Assembly: GCF_047675955.1 (NCBI RefSeq)
Contig: NC_132929.1
Coordinates: 33,658,421 to 33,722,420 of the forward strand
DNA from: Chlorocebus sabaeus
Lineage: Eukaryota; Chordata; Mammalia; Primates; Cercopithecidae
Length of the DNA stretch: 64,000 nucleotides
Direction: 5' to 3'
In this document: positions 36,072-48,617 of the stretch, piece by piece
How the letters are laid out: the number at the start of each line of letters is the position of its first letter
Position numbering within the stretch: position 1 is the stretch's first letter
Notes under the pieces: generated by a model
The model's database searches: none
What the model saw: the letters and a program-made list of their open reading frames with translations, nothing else
What the model was told of the DNA's origin: nothing
Program-made: the position numbers and the translations under genes

Positions 36072-38233
36072 GTAAGTATTTCCTGATTTCCTCGATTCAG
36101 ACCCAATAATGCCTCCCTAGCTGCCAGGCTGGTAGTGGAGAGTTTTGTTTGGTTTGTTTTCTTTAAGTTAATTATCAGATTCATCTTTTCCAGGAAGCAA
36201 CAAGTTACTAAAGGCTGTTTGACTATTTAGTGGTTGTGATATTAAGTTTTCAATTACCCATTGCATTTGTCCACAAAGGTTGATGGAAATGGAAGAGAGG
36301 GAGTATGTGAAGTGCCTTCTTTATTTCAGGTATTTACTTATACTCTAAAATGGCTTTGTGATTTAAAAGTCAGTCATTAGACAATGTTTTTATTGATTAA
36401 TTGATTTGTACCCTGCTTGCTTCCTCTAAGCATTGGGGTGACTCGGTCACCTGGCATAAGCATCAATAGTCAATAAATATGGTTGGCAAAAATACGTATA
36501 TGGATGGCAAGAAACATCCCAGTATGACAAGTGCTTGACAAGTATTGTGCTGTCAGATCACTTGATTTTTAAGAAATTAAAAATTGCACTAGGTAGAAGT
36601 AGTGTGCCAGGCAATAGTCCAGCTTAGTTTTGTATCATTTTTTGTCTCTATTTAAAGCAAAGTAATCTCTAAAGATCTTTAGAGATTTACAAGACAATTA
36701 CAAGAACCTTCTAGATATAAACGAGGGATGACTTCTAAGAAACTCTTGAGGATTGCCCAGAGATTTACTCAGCTATTAACAAAAGACTGGAAAGTTTACT
36801 TAAGTGATCTGGGCTTTCATTTTGCTGAAATGAAAATGTTCTAGCATTCTCTGCATCCTGAAGTTTTACCTGGAGCCAGACCATTTGTGAATAGAAATGT
36901 ATTATCATGTGGCAACTACTGATTTCAACTGTTTTTTTTTTTTTTAATCCTACTTAAGGATTTCCTACTCCAGGTATAAATAATTTCATTTTCCTTAAAG
37001 TTGTAGAGAATAGCCCATAAACTCTGCACATTAAAAGTTCTTTGCTTTGGGCAAATACATAATAATTTAGAAGAATAAGCTCGGAATGCATCAGCTAAGC
37101 CAAGATTGAGAAACAAATGTGAACTCAAAAAATTGAACTAGTGTAACGTGAAGAGACAGTCGTAAGTTTTCTGGTCTCTGAGAGACACATTAGACCAGAT
37201 TCGTTGAAGTATTTTCAGGGAGCTATGGACAATTTCTTGCACTCCTCATCTTCCCTTGGCATTCATTGTTGACTGCTCTGACCACACTCACTGTCATAAT
37301 GTAGTAAGAGGAGTTAGAAGGAAAAGAGAGAAGATAAAAGTCAGTGATTCTTATGATTCCTAGTCACTGCTTACTGGAAAATCTTTCTTAGGGAGACTGA
37401 GATCCCTCTGTCATGTTACCCGACAATCTGGCCCCAAAGAGGAAAGCAGTTGTCAGTACAGACTGGTTACAGCCTCACAGTGACGAGTGGGTCAGAAAAG
37501 TGAAGCTAATTCAGTTACAATTCTTAGTGCTCTGCAGAAAACAGAGGAGGAAGTGAACTACACATCCTTTTTTTTTTTTGCAACCAAAAAGTTTAAAACC
37601 TTCTGTATTTCTTAAGAAGAACCTGTTTCATAATCTCATGCTTTCTGCGTTGTAAGTGAAAGTTGCTTTCAGCAGTTCACTGTTCAACTAGTCTTGTGTC
37701 TTCCCCACTACGCAAGGTAGGGGTTTGATAAAGAACATCTTGATATTGTCTGTTTGAAAAATTAAACCTTATGTCTTCTGGATAAAGCCAGTCATTTCCC
37801 GAAATATTTAATTTCCATTTATACCATATGTTTATTTTCTAAAGTGAACCCTAATAAAATCTGCAACCTTGATTATCATCTTCAGTTTTGTTGGAGCTTG
37901 AGGGGATGTATAAACAAAAAGTTCCTGCACAAACACAATTTTTTTAAACCAAGAAATCTACATGGTTTTGCTCAAAGTTTATCCAAAGTAATTGTTTGTT
38001 TCTGCTTTATTAGAGAATGTGCATTTTGCCTTGTATTTTCTAGTAAAAAGCTTCGTATATTGATAAGGCAATGGGGAGAGGAACATTAAAAAGATGGCAG
38101 AGGATATGAAGGACTCAGTCCTTTAAACATGTGAGATCAGTTTTTTCCCTCGACCTTGGGAGTCTGGTGCTATTTTTTTCCCTTCTTTCAAAAACTGCTC
38201 TTATGGGGAGCATCTCAAACTAATCCACACCAT
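36072..38233. other. start of AQP9 intron 1, no Alu
   Basis: 2.2 kb after the exon free of recognisable Alu or L1, with short T runs at 36931 and 37569. Nothing else identified. Confidence 0.55.
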
Positions 38234-38241
38234 GGTATAAA

Positions 38242-38312
38242 TTAGGGGTCCCCAACCTATAGGCCACAGACTGGTACAGGTGGTCCCTGGTGCCAAAAGA
38301 TTGGGAACAGTT
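38242..38312. mobile_element. hAT-type miniature DNA transposon relic
   Basis: About 71 bases with end segments AGGGGTCCCCAACC and ATTGGGAACAGTT, roughly inverted, and CCCTGGTGCCAAAAG inside, matching the ends of a common primate hAT MITE with the centre deleted. Flanks GGTATAAA (38234-38241) and GGTGTAAA (38313-38320) form an 8-bp target duplication with one mismatch, as expected for hAT. Confidence 0.7.
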
Positions 38313-38320
38313 GGTGTAAA

Positions 38321-40739
38321 AGACTGATAAGGCCTACTGGTAGCATTAAGAGAAAAGAAGGTCCATGAAAAATTCTTTATAAACTACAATTAAAACCAAC
38401 AACAATTAAGTCATAAGCCAAAAAGCTAGCTCTAATGTGGCCTTTTAGTCATTGGGATAGGTAGGCCTTTCACCTTTACTAGTGTCGGGGGAAAGTTTGC
38501 AATGCAAAACGCTGATCTCTTCCTTAGGCTGAACTTCACAGAATCTCTAGTTATGTCTAGTCATTTCTCACAGGAACTATGCTCATTCCTACTACTCTGT
38601 ATATTCTCCTCTCTCTTCAAACTTTTCGGGATTCTTTGATACAGAGCTCATCTTATTTAAGATGCTGAAGTTAGAACCCAGCAAGCAGCCATACTTCCTC
38701 CTGAGGTGGAAGGACAGCCTTCGAGGACTGGACTTTTGAGTAGATAACATACTGTGCAGACAGACAGATCCTACATTCTTTTCTCATCCTGTCAAACTTC
38801 CACATTAGAGGTCTAACTTTTAGCATCTCTTAGAATGGAAAAAAAAATGCAAGTACTTCTGCTAAAAGTAGTATCCTGATCTTTACCTTGAGGGCCCTGA
38901 AGGAAATAGAAAGAAACTATCCCGGAACACAGACTATGGAGGAAATAGGGGAGTGGGCAGTACAGGAAGGAGGAAGGAAGGACGGGGATGGTCAATTGTA
39001 TGTGAGAAATTTCAGACACTGCAGTGTTCCCTTCTTCCTGCTCCTACCTTCTGCCAGGACTGGGTGAGAAAGTGTTCCTCCTTGCTGGGGTCACAGAGTT
39101 TGTCACTCCATTTTGAGAGGATTCTCAATCAGATATGCTGGTTATAGACACTCTAGGGGTAAAATTATTGTTACAAAGTTTGTTCAGATCTTGAAGTAGG
39201 TCTATTCTATCTTAGGGAGCGTTTGAGACAAAAGAATCTATGGTCAGGACTTAGAGTGAAATCAGAAAGTTCATAAGCCAAATTAAAGGAGACATCCACT
39301 TTGCAGGGCAGAATCCAGGACAATTTTGGTCTAATACATTATTTGGAATGCCCAGGTACTGGCAGGAGAGCTCTGAGATACGGGTGGGCAGATATCACTG
39401 GCCCTTTTTATTGGTGGAGAAGCTGAGCACAGGCTGATGTAATCATGCATCCCAGGAATCAGCCCAGAGCCCAGTTGACCTGCCCTGGGCACACACTCGC
39501 CCTTGGACTTCCACTGTGCTCTTCCCTCGAGCAGCACAGAGTATTCGCTCATCCAAATTCTTGTTTCTGTTTATATGTTTCCTGAAGAGAGAGAAAGGAG
39601 AGCGATCAACTGCATTTTGCCAGATGGAGAGACAAGTGTAACATAATTAAGAGACTTATCAGCCGTTGAATGAAAGAGCTGGGCTTTTTATCTTGACTCC
39701 AGTCATTCCCTAATACCATCATTTGATGAGAATTAACTCCTTTCATGTGAAAGCCCAAGAAAACTTGACAAATTTTACAGCCTAAAATACAATAGCAGTG
39801 TCAAAAGATGATTTTACAGAACAGACGTGATCGTGGTGGGGACATTTTATAGAAGATCTGCTAGCAGAGTCTTGGGATCTCTTCACCACCTACAAACACA
39901 TTCAAACCTCAGGTAACACCAGGGTTCTGAGGTGGCTCAGCGATGTCTTCACAGCTCTGATAAACACACTGACCATGCATTGCACTGTGTTTTTCCTCTA
40001 GTATTTCTGTTTTCTAGCTTCTCCTCAAGACCACTCTTTTGGTTCAGAGCAAAGGACCTATAGGAAAGTGGGCCTCAAGAGATCCCATAACTTCTCTCTC
40101 TTGCTTTCTGGCTCAACAGCCACCTGTTCTTTCTCTGTTTCCTCCATGCTTGGTTCTTCTAGCTTGCTATTTTACAAAACTGTCCATCTCTCCAAGTCTA
40201 GGGTGCCCAGGACTGAGGGTCACACAGAGCTAGAGCTGTCAGTTGGCCAATAGATGATAGATCAGAAGGCCCTGCTGTCATCAGTACCGTGGATGATTCT
40301 GTCTGTGGGTGGTTTGTCTGTCCAAGTCGTGCAGGTATCCACCATCCTCGGGCCCTCACTCAGAAGCTTTGGAATAAGATGGCCTCTGTTGCCTGACCCT
40401 TGCATCTTTCAGATGAGAGAACAGACACCCACAGTCTTGCAGAATTTTATCAAAAGCTCTTTCCACCACAGCAGAACATCAGAGGATGTCTACAGTCAGT
40501 TTCACCTGCCTCTTGTTATTATGATTTATGTTCAATGCTCAATCCATTAAGGATTGGTACTTCTGTACTTGGGAGTTCTGTCCCTTTAAGAATGTCTGAG
40601 GTTCTAAATCTGAATGTGCAGAAGTGCTCAACACTGAGGATTCTCCTCAGATCCTTACCTTGAAGCAAGAGTTTAAAGACCCGAGACTCTCTCCTGTCAA
40701 GTATGATGACGAGGAAAAGAGAGGGCAAAGAAGGTTAAC
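38321..40739. other. AQP9 intron 1, single-copy-looking DNA
   Basis: No Alu or L1 recognised; a faint MIR-like piece at about 39590-39700. Overlapping frames of up to 98 codons at 40039-40663 look like chance. Confidence 0.5.
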
Positions 40740-40935
40740 ACTGAGCATACTCTATACCCCAGACACTTTGATCCTTAAACTAAATCTAAACTACATCTAA
40801 TGAGGTAAAGATACTGCTCTCATTTTATAGATGAGGAAATTAGGACTTAGTATGGTTAAGTGACTTGACCACAAGCGTGTGGTGGAGCTGGGATTAGAAT
40901 CAAATCTCTCCAGTTTCTCTTAACCATGCTGCAGT
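40740..40935 (-). mobile_element. MIR
   Basis: Complement of MIR: CATTTTATAGATGAGGAAAT, GGTTAAGTGACTTGACCACA, GGAGCTGGGATTAGAATC. In AQP9 intron 1. Confidence 0.85.
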
Positions 40936-40939
40936 TAAC

Positions 40940-42000
40940 ATTCTAATATATGCTTTTGAAGTTTTACTACAGTTGTCTATAAGAATATATATTATAGTTT
41001 TATATGTTTAAAAATTTACATATATAGCTTCATAGCTTGTACACCTCCTCCAGTTTGAGACTTTTCTCCAGAGACACTTTCTGAAATTTATTAATTTGGG
41101 AACATGTATGGCTGGCTTATGTATCCATCGCCCTCTTGCTGTTGATTACAATTACCAAGACTGCTGCATTGAACATCTGGGTACGTGTCTCCCTGTACAC
41201 ATGTTCAAGAGTTTCTCTGGAGTATACACCTAGAAGAGGACCTGGTGGTCCTAGGGTATGTGCATCCTCAACTTTATGTGTATTATAAAATTGCTCTCCA
41301 GAGCGATTTCAAAGTTGTACTTCCAGTAGCGACATGAGTTCCCATTTAGCACATACTCAACCTCCCTTGATATCATCCAACTTTTATATTTTGCTAATTT
41401 GACAGATAGAAAAATGGAATTTCACTAGTAATTGTACAAAATTCCAGTGCAGTGATTATCTTTTCACATATTTACTAAACGTTTAGGTGCCTCTTTTGTA
41501 AATTGCCTGATGAAAGCCTCTGCACATTTCTCTTTGGGATACTTTACTTTTTCTTAATTGTTATAGGATATTTGTATTTATTTTAAATCCATACATTAAA
41601 GTATTTTGTGTTTTCTTATTGACTTTTCACATTTTGCTTTTCATATTTGTGTCTTTAAATAATTAGAATGCATTTGGTGTATGATGTGGGATTGGGGTCT
41701 ATTATCTATATCTGGAAGGATAGACAATTGTCTCAGGACCAGTTTTGACTGTCTATCTTTTCTCCACTGGTTGTGATGACATTCCTATCATATACCTGTT
41801 CACACGCTTATGTGGTTCTATATCTGGACTACTCAGAGCCATTGCTCTGTTTGTCCAAATTTGCACAACCTCATATACCATTTTTTTTGCTGTTGAAAAC
41901 ATTGTTTGTTGTTGTTGTTCTCTTTCTACTGTTATTACCAAGGTTATATTAGACTCATGAAATGAATCAAAATTTTCCCGTTTTTTTTTTTCTATTTTCT
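40940..42000 (-). mobile_element. old L1 3' end, minus strand
   Basis: Antisense L1M text: CACCTAGAAGAGGACCTGG, GCTCTCCAGAGCGATTTCAA, AAAGCCTCTGCACATTTCTC, TCTCCACTGGTTGTGATG. In AQP9 intron 1. Confidence 0.7.
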
Positions 42001-42118
42001 GGAGCACTTTGTGTAAAATGGGGGTTATCTATTTCTTGAAGATTACTCAGCATGTGCATGAAAAAAGAGAGGAATGGACAGATGACAAGAAAAAATGTCT
42101 TTAAAAGTTACAGGTCTG

Positions 42119-42418
42119 GCCAGGCGCAGTGGCTCATGCCTGTAATCCCAGCACTTTGGGAGGCCGAGGCGGATGGATCAAGAGGTCAGGAGTTGGAGAC
42201 CAGCTTGGTCAATATGGTGAAACCCCATCTTTACTAAAAATACAAAAATTAGCTGGGCATGATGGCATGTACCAGTAGTCCCAGCTACTCAGGAGGCTGA
42301 GGCAGGAGAATTGCTTGAACCCGGGAGGTGGAGGTTGCAGTGAGCTGAGATTGCACCACTGCACTCTGGCCTGGGCGATGGAGCGAGACTCCAACTCAAA
42401 AAAAAACAACAAAAAAAT
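42119..42418 (+). mobile_element. Alu element (S/Y type)
   Basis: Full-length from GGCCAGGCGCAGTGG with the segment GGATCAAGAGGTCAGGAG and a tail AAAAAAAAACAACAAAAAAA. Confidence 0.92.
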
Positions 42419-42601
42419 CTCTACTATATCTGAGGTGACATCCTCTTTTCAATTTTTAAAAAGATGTTAGAAGTTTCTTTGTTTTCCACTTCAGTAATTC
42501 CTGCTTTGATCTTCCTTATGTCCTCCTATTGAGTTGATCAGCTTTCTTTATTCTTGCCTTTTCTCCTCTGTGTGCCCTTTCTATTAAAGTATTTACCCTT
42601 A

Positions 42602-42882
42602 GGCTGGGTACAGTGGCTCATGCCGGTAATCCCAGCACTTTGGGAGGCTGAGGCGGGTGGATCACCTGAAGTCAGGAGTTCAAGACGAGCCTGGCCAACA
42701 TGGTGAAACCTGGTCTCTACCAAAAACACAAAAATTAGCCAGGCATGGTGGTGCGCACTTGTAATCCCAGCTACTCAGGAGGCTGAGGCAGGAGAATTGC
42801 TTGAAACCGGGAGGTGGAGATTGTGCCAAAGCACTCCAGCCTGGTCAATGAAGAAAGACTTTGTGTCCAAAAAAAAAAAAAA
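42602..42882 (+). mobile_element. AluS-like element
   Basis: Starts GGCTGGGTACAGTGGC, A tail to 42882. About 20 bases of the right monomer are missing where GGTGGAGATTGTGCC replaces GGTGGAGGTTGCAGTGAGC. Confidence 0.92.
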
Positions 42883-42989
42883 TATTACATATATATATAT
42901 AACTTAAAGTAAATCAATTTTTCTTCTGAACAACATAAAAATTTTTTAAAATCCTAATTCCAATCAACCACTCCATCTTACATGTCATT

Positions 42990-43985
42990 GTTGTCTAATA
43001 AATTTTTCCCTCATTATTATTGTTATTACTGGTGTTTTAAAATAAATATTTATTTTTATTTGCTTATGTAAAAATGCATTCCTATCATTTACTGGTTTAT
43101 TTGCTAATCATTACTGCATACACCCACTACTTTCTCTTGGGTTCTATCTCCTTCTTCTTGCAGTTCTTCCTTTAGAAAATTTTTCAGGAAGGGTGTGCGA
43201 CAGATGAACTTTCTCAGTCTTTGTCTGAATATGTCTATTTCATGCTCAAGGTTGAATGATAAATTAGCTGATACATTTTAGGTTGATAATTATTTTTGCT
43301 TGGCATTTTTCAGGTGTCATTCCAACGTCTCTGTTATCGCTGTTGACAAGCCTGTTGGTCTCATTTTGTTCCTTAATAATCTGAATTTATCTGGTAACTA
43401 ATAAGAGTTTCACTTTGGTTTTTTATTTTGAAATTTCACCATAATGTGACTAGAGGTGAACTTATTTCTAGTGCTTAACTCATTTTTCATCTTCAGTTTA
43501 AAGAGTTACAATTTTTACCAATTCTGGAAAATTTTCATCTTTATTACCTTGTCTTTCCCTCAGTCTGTTTTCTCCTTTTAGAACTCCTATTGGTATGCAT
43601 GTTTGACCCTGTCATTTTTTTATGTCTCAACCATTTTTTTCATATTTCTTCTCTTATTCTCTTAATCCATGCTGAATTTTGTACAGTTGTTTCAAATCTA
43701 TCTTTCAGTTCACCAATTCCCTATTCGGTTCTATCTAATCTTCTGTTTAACACATTCATTGAGTCTTTAGTTTCATTATGTTTTCATTTCTATATGTTTT
43801 ATTTGGTTCTTTTTTTTTTTCTTTTTTTAGTTTCTTTTCTTGTGTGCTTATTTCTTTCATTTCCTTAACTCACCAAAGCCTAATATATTTATAATATTTT
43901 AAACCTGTTCTGTCATCTCGAGTTTTGGGGGAGTGAATCATTCTGCCTATTTTATCTACTGACTCTTATTCATAAAGGATCTTTT
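42990..43985 (-). mobile_element. probable L1M-related fragment
   Basis: T-rich antisense-looking text with CTTTCAGTTCACCAATTCCC, CTGTTTAACACATTCATTG and GTTTTATTTGGTTC, which resembles old L1. Assignment is by wording only, so moderate. Confidence 0.5.
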
Positions 43986-45111
43986 CCTTTAGTGTTTTCT
44001 ACATCTGTATTATAAATTCTTCAGGGAGATTTATTTTTCCCTGTGGGAATTCCACGTGGCCTGAGCTGTGGATTTGTTCTTCCAGAGCAGGTTTGCATTT
44101 GTTTCTGCTGGGTTCCCCAGGTACATCGCCAGCCAGAAATGATTACTGTGAAGTGGCAAACTGAAAAGAGAAGCCTGGGGGATGCAGGTACCTGTTGAAA
44201 AGCACTCTCCCAAAAGAACAGCGCTCTGTAACCTTGCTCCCAAACTGGGACGTGTGACCATGAAAGACTGAGAGACCTCGTGCTTCCTGCAAACGAGGCC
44301 GGCTCTTCTGACATCCTTAGACTTTGAGTCAGTAGCAGCTGAGGGAGAAATTTCCTACAGACTTCCTCCTGTCAGCAATGAACGCGGAGGACCAGGCTCG
44401 CCTGGGAAATCTCACAGTTTAAGGCGCTTGGTAGAAAAGTCCGTTCTGAATCACTGATCTAAGGGTTGCAGACTCCCGGAGCCAAACTTGATTCTGCCAA
44501 ACAGGATTCTGCTTCTGATTGTGAATTTTAATTTTACCCAGAAAACTCACTGTTTTGATTGACTTTCAAAGGGGAAGTATTTTTTTTTCTACTTTCCAGA
44601 AGTGGGTTTGGTTAGTTTTTCTTTAGTGACAAAGCCCATTGCAACATGTTCTCATTACTTGACAAGAAAGGAAAACATGGTAATGAGAGCAGAAGTTGGC
44701 CCTTCTTTACTCATCAGCCCTGTGAAAGTGACCTAACAACCCACAGATGGTTCAAATGGCTGAGGCAGTTCAGCCGTGAAGAAATTAGGTGCCCATTATA
44801 CCTCCAGCAGGCACCTAATTTCATGTCTGGGGCAGGATTGCTGAGTTCACTGAAACTTCTAAGCAAAGCAAATGATTTAAGAGAAACTATGCCAGCAAAG
44901 TGTGCTGCCCTGCCCCCTGCCCTTTTCTCCATCTTGGTAGCTTGGCTGATCATGCTAAGATATAAGCCTGACACAGTCAGTCAAGACCATAAAGGACTTG
45001 AGGGCTTAGTCCCTTCTCAGCGCACATGCCTTAGAGTCTGTCTGGAAATTCAAGCTTTCTTATGAGAATACCTCCCAAAAACCCTATGCTTCTATCAACA
45101 GGTGATTGGTT
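43986..45111. other. AQP9 intron 1, single-copy-looking DNA
   Basis: Contains a 139-codon plus frame (44646-45065) and a 97-codon minus frame. Neither has a recognised domain. Confidence 0.5.
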
Positions 45112-45125
45112 AAAGAAATGGGGGT

Positions 45126-45391
45126 GCTTTGGGAGGCCGAGGTGGGCGGATCACAAGGCCAGGAGATGGAGACCACGGTGAAACCCCGTCTCTACTAAAA
45201 ATACAAAAAAAAAAAAAATATTAGCCAGGTGCGGTGGCGGGCGCCTGTAGTCCCAGCTACTCAGGAGGCTGAGGCAGGAGAAGGGCGTGAACCCGGGAGG
45301 CTGAGCTTGCAGTGAGCCGAGATCGTGCCACTGCACTCCAGCCTGGGCAACAGAGCGAGACTCCGTCTCAAAAAAAAAAAAAAAAAGAAAG
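45126..45391 (+). mobile_element. young AluY, probable Yd lineage, 5' truncated, perfect TSD
   Basis: Starts at about Alu position 36 (GCTTTGGGAGGCCGAGG). Close to AluY consensus by eye. It lacks 12 bases between GGAGACCA and CGGTGAAACC, the deletion that defines the AluYd lineage. Both flanks carry the identical 14-mer AAAGAAATGGGGGT (45112-45125 and 45392-45405). An expanded A run fills the middle linker. It is probably one of the youngest insertions in the window. Confidence 0.93.
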
Positions 45392-45405
45392 AAAGAAATG
45401 GGGGT

Positions 45406-47059
45406 ACATCTATGCAAGACTCCTATTTTGCCATTAAATAGAAGGTTTACATGCTAATATGAAAATACTCTAAGCTATTCAAGTAGAAAAAGCAGGCAGA
45501 AATGGTATATGTTAAATACCCTCACCTGTACAAACACACACACACACATACACACACACACACGCACAGGCACATGCACATCTTTTTGACAACATACCAG
45601 AAAGTATTGATATTAGTTACTTGTGGAGAATAATATTTAAAATCTGGGGTGGGAAGGAAACACATTTCTTATATTCTATTGTATACCCTTTTGAAATTTT
45701 AAAAATGGTACATATTCATGTGTATTTTCTTCACCCTCTTCCTCCCCATGAGAGAGTTCACCCAGTAGAGTATGCCTTTTCAAAGCATTTTTTTTTAGGG
45801 AGTTGCTCAAAATCTGTTTTGAAAAACACTAGTTCCAAAAGATGCAAATAAGAATTAAGTGAAAGAAAATAAGCGATCCTTCCCAAATATGCTTGGGAAA
45901 CACTGGGTTAAACAAAAATAAGCAGTTTTCTCAACTGCAGGAATTATCAGAGCCTTTAATGTTCTCTATAAATCTCTAAGAGGGGAACAGAATGTAAAAG
46001 CTGTCTTCAGCTCTGCTTAACCACAAACCCCTTTTTTGAGGAGCATCTCGTGGGACTAATGATCTGTGAAACATACTTTGAGATTTGCAGACCCTGGAAA
46101 CATATCAGTCCTCAGAACTCCTCTGTCTGCAGAGATCTCCCAGGTTGAGAGTGATAGGAGGTGGCCTTGGCACTGTTGGGCCCTGTGGGTACAGGGAGAA
46201 CTGTCCTCAGCAACTCCCACTCACACACAGCCCACTCAGAGTCACAGTTATCCTAATGCAAACACATACAACTTAATTAATAAATGCTTCATTCGTTTCT
46301 TATTCTGGCCCTTGGGATGGTGATCAAGTTCCCATCCAGGTCAGCATTTGGAATGAGTTGAGCGATGTGACTGCCTGGCGGGGTCAGAAAAGGAGAGCAT
46401 TGTTCTTTTCAGCCCAGTAGAGATAGTGGAGTTCAATCACCTCTCCTTTCTGAGCTTTGAGTTGGTTCTTGGTACTTTTTTCTGCTTGGAGAGCACTGAG
46501 GCTGGCCATGTTCCCATTCACCTGGCTCTCAAATTGCAGATTCCTCTGTTTTTATGAGCCTGCCCTAATATCGCCTCTTTTCAGGTACAGCTGGTTCTTG
46601 GGTGATTGATCTTATGCTGATATTCTCTCAGGCTGCATGCCACCACATACTTTATTTTTAGCCAGAAGATCCAGGTTTCAGTCTTGGTTCTTTGTGACTA
46701 TTTTTGTTATGACTGAGAAAGTTTTATTTTGCAATTGGAAAACTAACTGACGGGAAAGCTGTGCATAAATCTGCACTCTGTGCTAATAAAGGAAATAGGC
46801 TGACCCACAGAGGCAGCAGCAGTTGTCACAGGAGGAACACTCGGATGGGAATGAAAGAATCTGGCTCCAGATTCAGAAACTGTCACCTATTCGCAATACG
46901 TCTTCTATCAAGTCACTCAAACTTTCAGTTTTTAACTGGGGATGAAGTATTGGGAGGACTCACAGAAGTAAAGTGTGTGAGAGCGCCTCACCATGGCTCA
47001 AATGCCATGTGAATGTTTCCTCTTTCACCCATTGCTGGTCAAAATCAGTCAAACCTTGG
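45406..47059. other. AQP9 intron 1 between AluYd and MIR
   Basis: Microsatellite at 45530; otherwise nothing recognised. Confidence 0.5.
45530..45578. repeat. (CA)n microsatellite
   Basis: CACACACACACA tracts broken by single ATA and CGC units. Confidence 0.92.
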
Positions 47060-47265
47060 CCCAAGCACTTACCACTTACGGGAATGTGAGAGCAATTGTT
47101 TTAACCTCTCTAAGCTTTGGTTTCCTAGCTTGTAAAATGGAGACAGGAAGAGGGCCTGACTCATAGGTCATTGTGAGGACTGATGGGCTAATGCATGGAA
47201 AGTGCTTAACTCACAAAAATCATTCAATATAGATTAGTTGTTATTGGTATTATTATTATCTTCAT
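47060..47265 (+). mobile_element. MIR, just left of the NUMT
   Basis: Sense MIR: CTAAGCTTTGGTTTCCTAGC, TGTAAAATGGAGACAGG, TCATTGTGAGGACTGATG, GGAAAGTGCTTAACTC. Confidence 0.8.
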
Positions 47266-47849
47266 ATGTTCAAAAGGCTATAGTCACATAAGCTGAATAG
47301 GTGGGAATAAACAGGTGGAGTAGGACGGATGGGGGACTTCTCTAACACACATCTACAGCACAGGCTGGAGGGCCAAGGTTTGCAGAGAATGCTGTGCTGA
47401 CAGAGTGGCATGGATTCTCCTTCCTCTCCAGTTACAAACTTATAGGAGCAGGGAAGCCTCTGCTAAGCCCTAAAGTAATCCCTTCTCAAGAATGGGGATT
47501 GCGTTTTTTGGAAACAGTATGGCCACCACCTTAGACAAAGTTTTGCCTATAGGCAGCCCTTCCTTTGATGGTAGTCACAGATTCTTTCTTCAGGAGCTAG
47601 GACTGCATCCCAACCCAGGTGTGTTATCACCATGGTATCTGCAAGGCCAGGAAATCGCTGACACCAAAAGCTTAATGGTTTCATCTTCCCAGACCTTAAG
47701 ACAGGAGTCAACAGCTCCAAAGCTAAGTGAGACCGAACAGGCAACACATATGAGTGATGTGGGCATAGTGGGGTTGCGGGGAAATGGATAGCGTATGCTG
47801 TCTCAGAGGGACATTTGCCATTCAGACCCTCTCCACTGTGGCCTTACCC
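47266..47849. other. left flank of the NUMT
   Basis: Not mitochondrial by comparison with the start of COX3. A 99-codon frame at 47492-47791 has no recognised features. Confidence 0.5.
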
Positions 47850-48203
47850 CATTCTTGCATCAGGAGTTTCAATTACTTGAGCTTACCACAGCCTGATGGA
47901 AAGTAGTTGTCATCACAATTACCTTGGGCATATACTTCACCCTCCTACAAGTTTCAGAATATTTCAAGACCCCTTTCACTGTCTCCAATGGAATTTATGG
48001 CTCAACATTCTTTATAGCCACAGGCTTTCATGGACTTCACGTCATTACTGGGTCAACATTTCTCACTATCTGCCTCCTCTGGCAATTAAAATTTCACTTT
48101 ACATCTAACCACCACTTTGGCTTGGAAGCTGCTGCCTGATATTGACACTTCATAGATGTAGTATGACTATTCTTATATGTCTCTATCTACTAAGGAGGAT
48201 CCT
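47850..48203 (+). pseudogene. COX3 pseudogene, 3' portion (NUMT)
   Basis: Matches the C-terminal half of cytochrome c oxidase subunit III, a core membrane subunit of complex IV. The first 50 bases correspond to the segment around GVSITWAYHSLME; then roughly 20-25 bases are lost near 47900, shifting the frame. From 47912 to the end the mitochondrial frame is open (including LHVITGSTFLTIC and HHFGLEAAAWYWH, with TGA read as Trp) until the penultimate Trp codon, which has become TAA at 48191-48193. The N-terminal half lies outside the copied segment. Not functional. Confidence 0.95.
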
Positions 48204-48271
48204 ACTCTTTCAGTATAAACATTACCATTGACTTCCAATCAATAAGTTTCAATAATATTCGAAAAAGAGTA
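48204..48271 (+). pseudogene. mitochondrial tRNA-Gly copy (NUMT)
   Basis: 68 bases between the COX3 remnant and ND3. Starts ACTCTTTCAGTATAAA and ends GAAAAAGAGTA, the mitochondrial tRNA-Gly acceptor arms, with the anticodon TCC inside ACTTCCAAT. The acceptor stem still pairs. Nuclear transcription is not expected. Confidence 0.9.
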
Positions 48272-48617
48272 ATTAGCCTGACCCTAGTCCTAGTAACCGA
48301 CACCTTACTGGCCCTATTACTAATAGCAATTACATTTTGACTCCTACAACTTAATGTTTATATAGAAAAATCCAGTCCTTATGAATGCGGATTCGACTCA
48401 TTAACCTCCGGCCACCTCCTCTTGTCCATAAAATTCTTCCTGGTGGTCACCACATTTCTCCTGCTCAGCTTAGAAATTGCTCTACTACTGCCCCTGCCAT
48501 GAGCCCTTCAAACAAACAACCTGACACTAATAATCAGCACAGCCCTTATACTAATTAGCATTTTAATCCTAGGTTTGACTTATGAATGAACCCAAAAAGG
48601 ATTTGACTGAATTGAAT
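48272..48617 (+). pseudogene. ND3 pseudogene, mitochondrial-code frame intact (NUMT)
   Basis: 346 bases, the usual primate mitochondrial ND3 length. ND3 is a small membrane subunit of complex I. Read with the vertebrate mitochondrial code from ATT at 48272 I find no stop or frameshift through all 115 codons, ending on the incomplete T stop before tRNA-Arg. The conserved loop segment SPYECGFD is present. In the nuclear code the TGA Trp codons (for example in ITFWLLQL) become stops, so no full protein could be made from this copy. It probably escaped disabling changes by its short length. Confidence 0.93.

Noticed and set aside
44646..45065. 139-codon plus-strand ORF in AQP9 intron 1
   Set aside because: Composition like surrounding intron; no recognisable motif. 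Would need conservation to revive.
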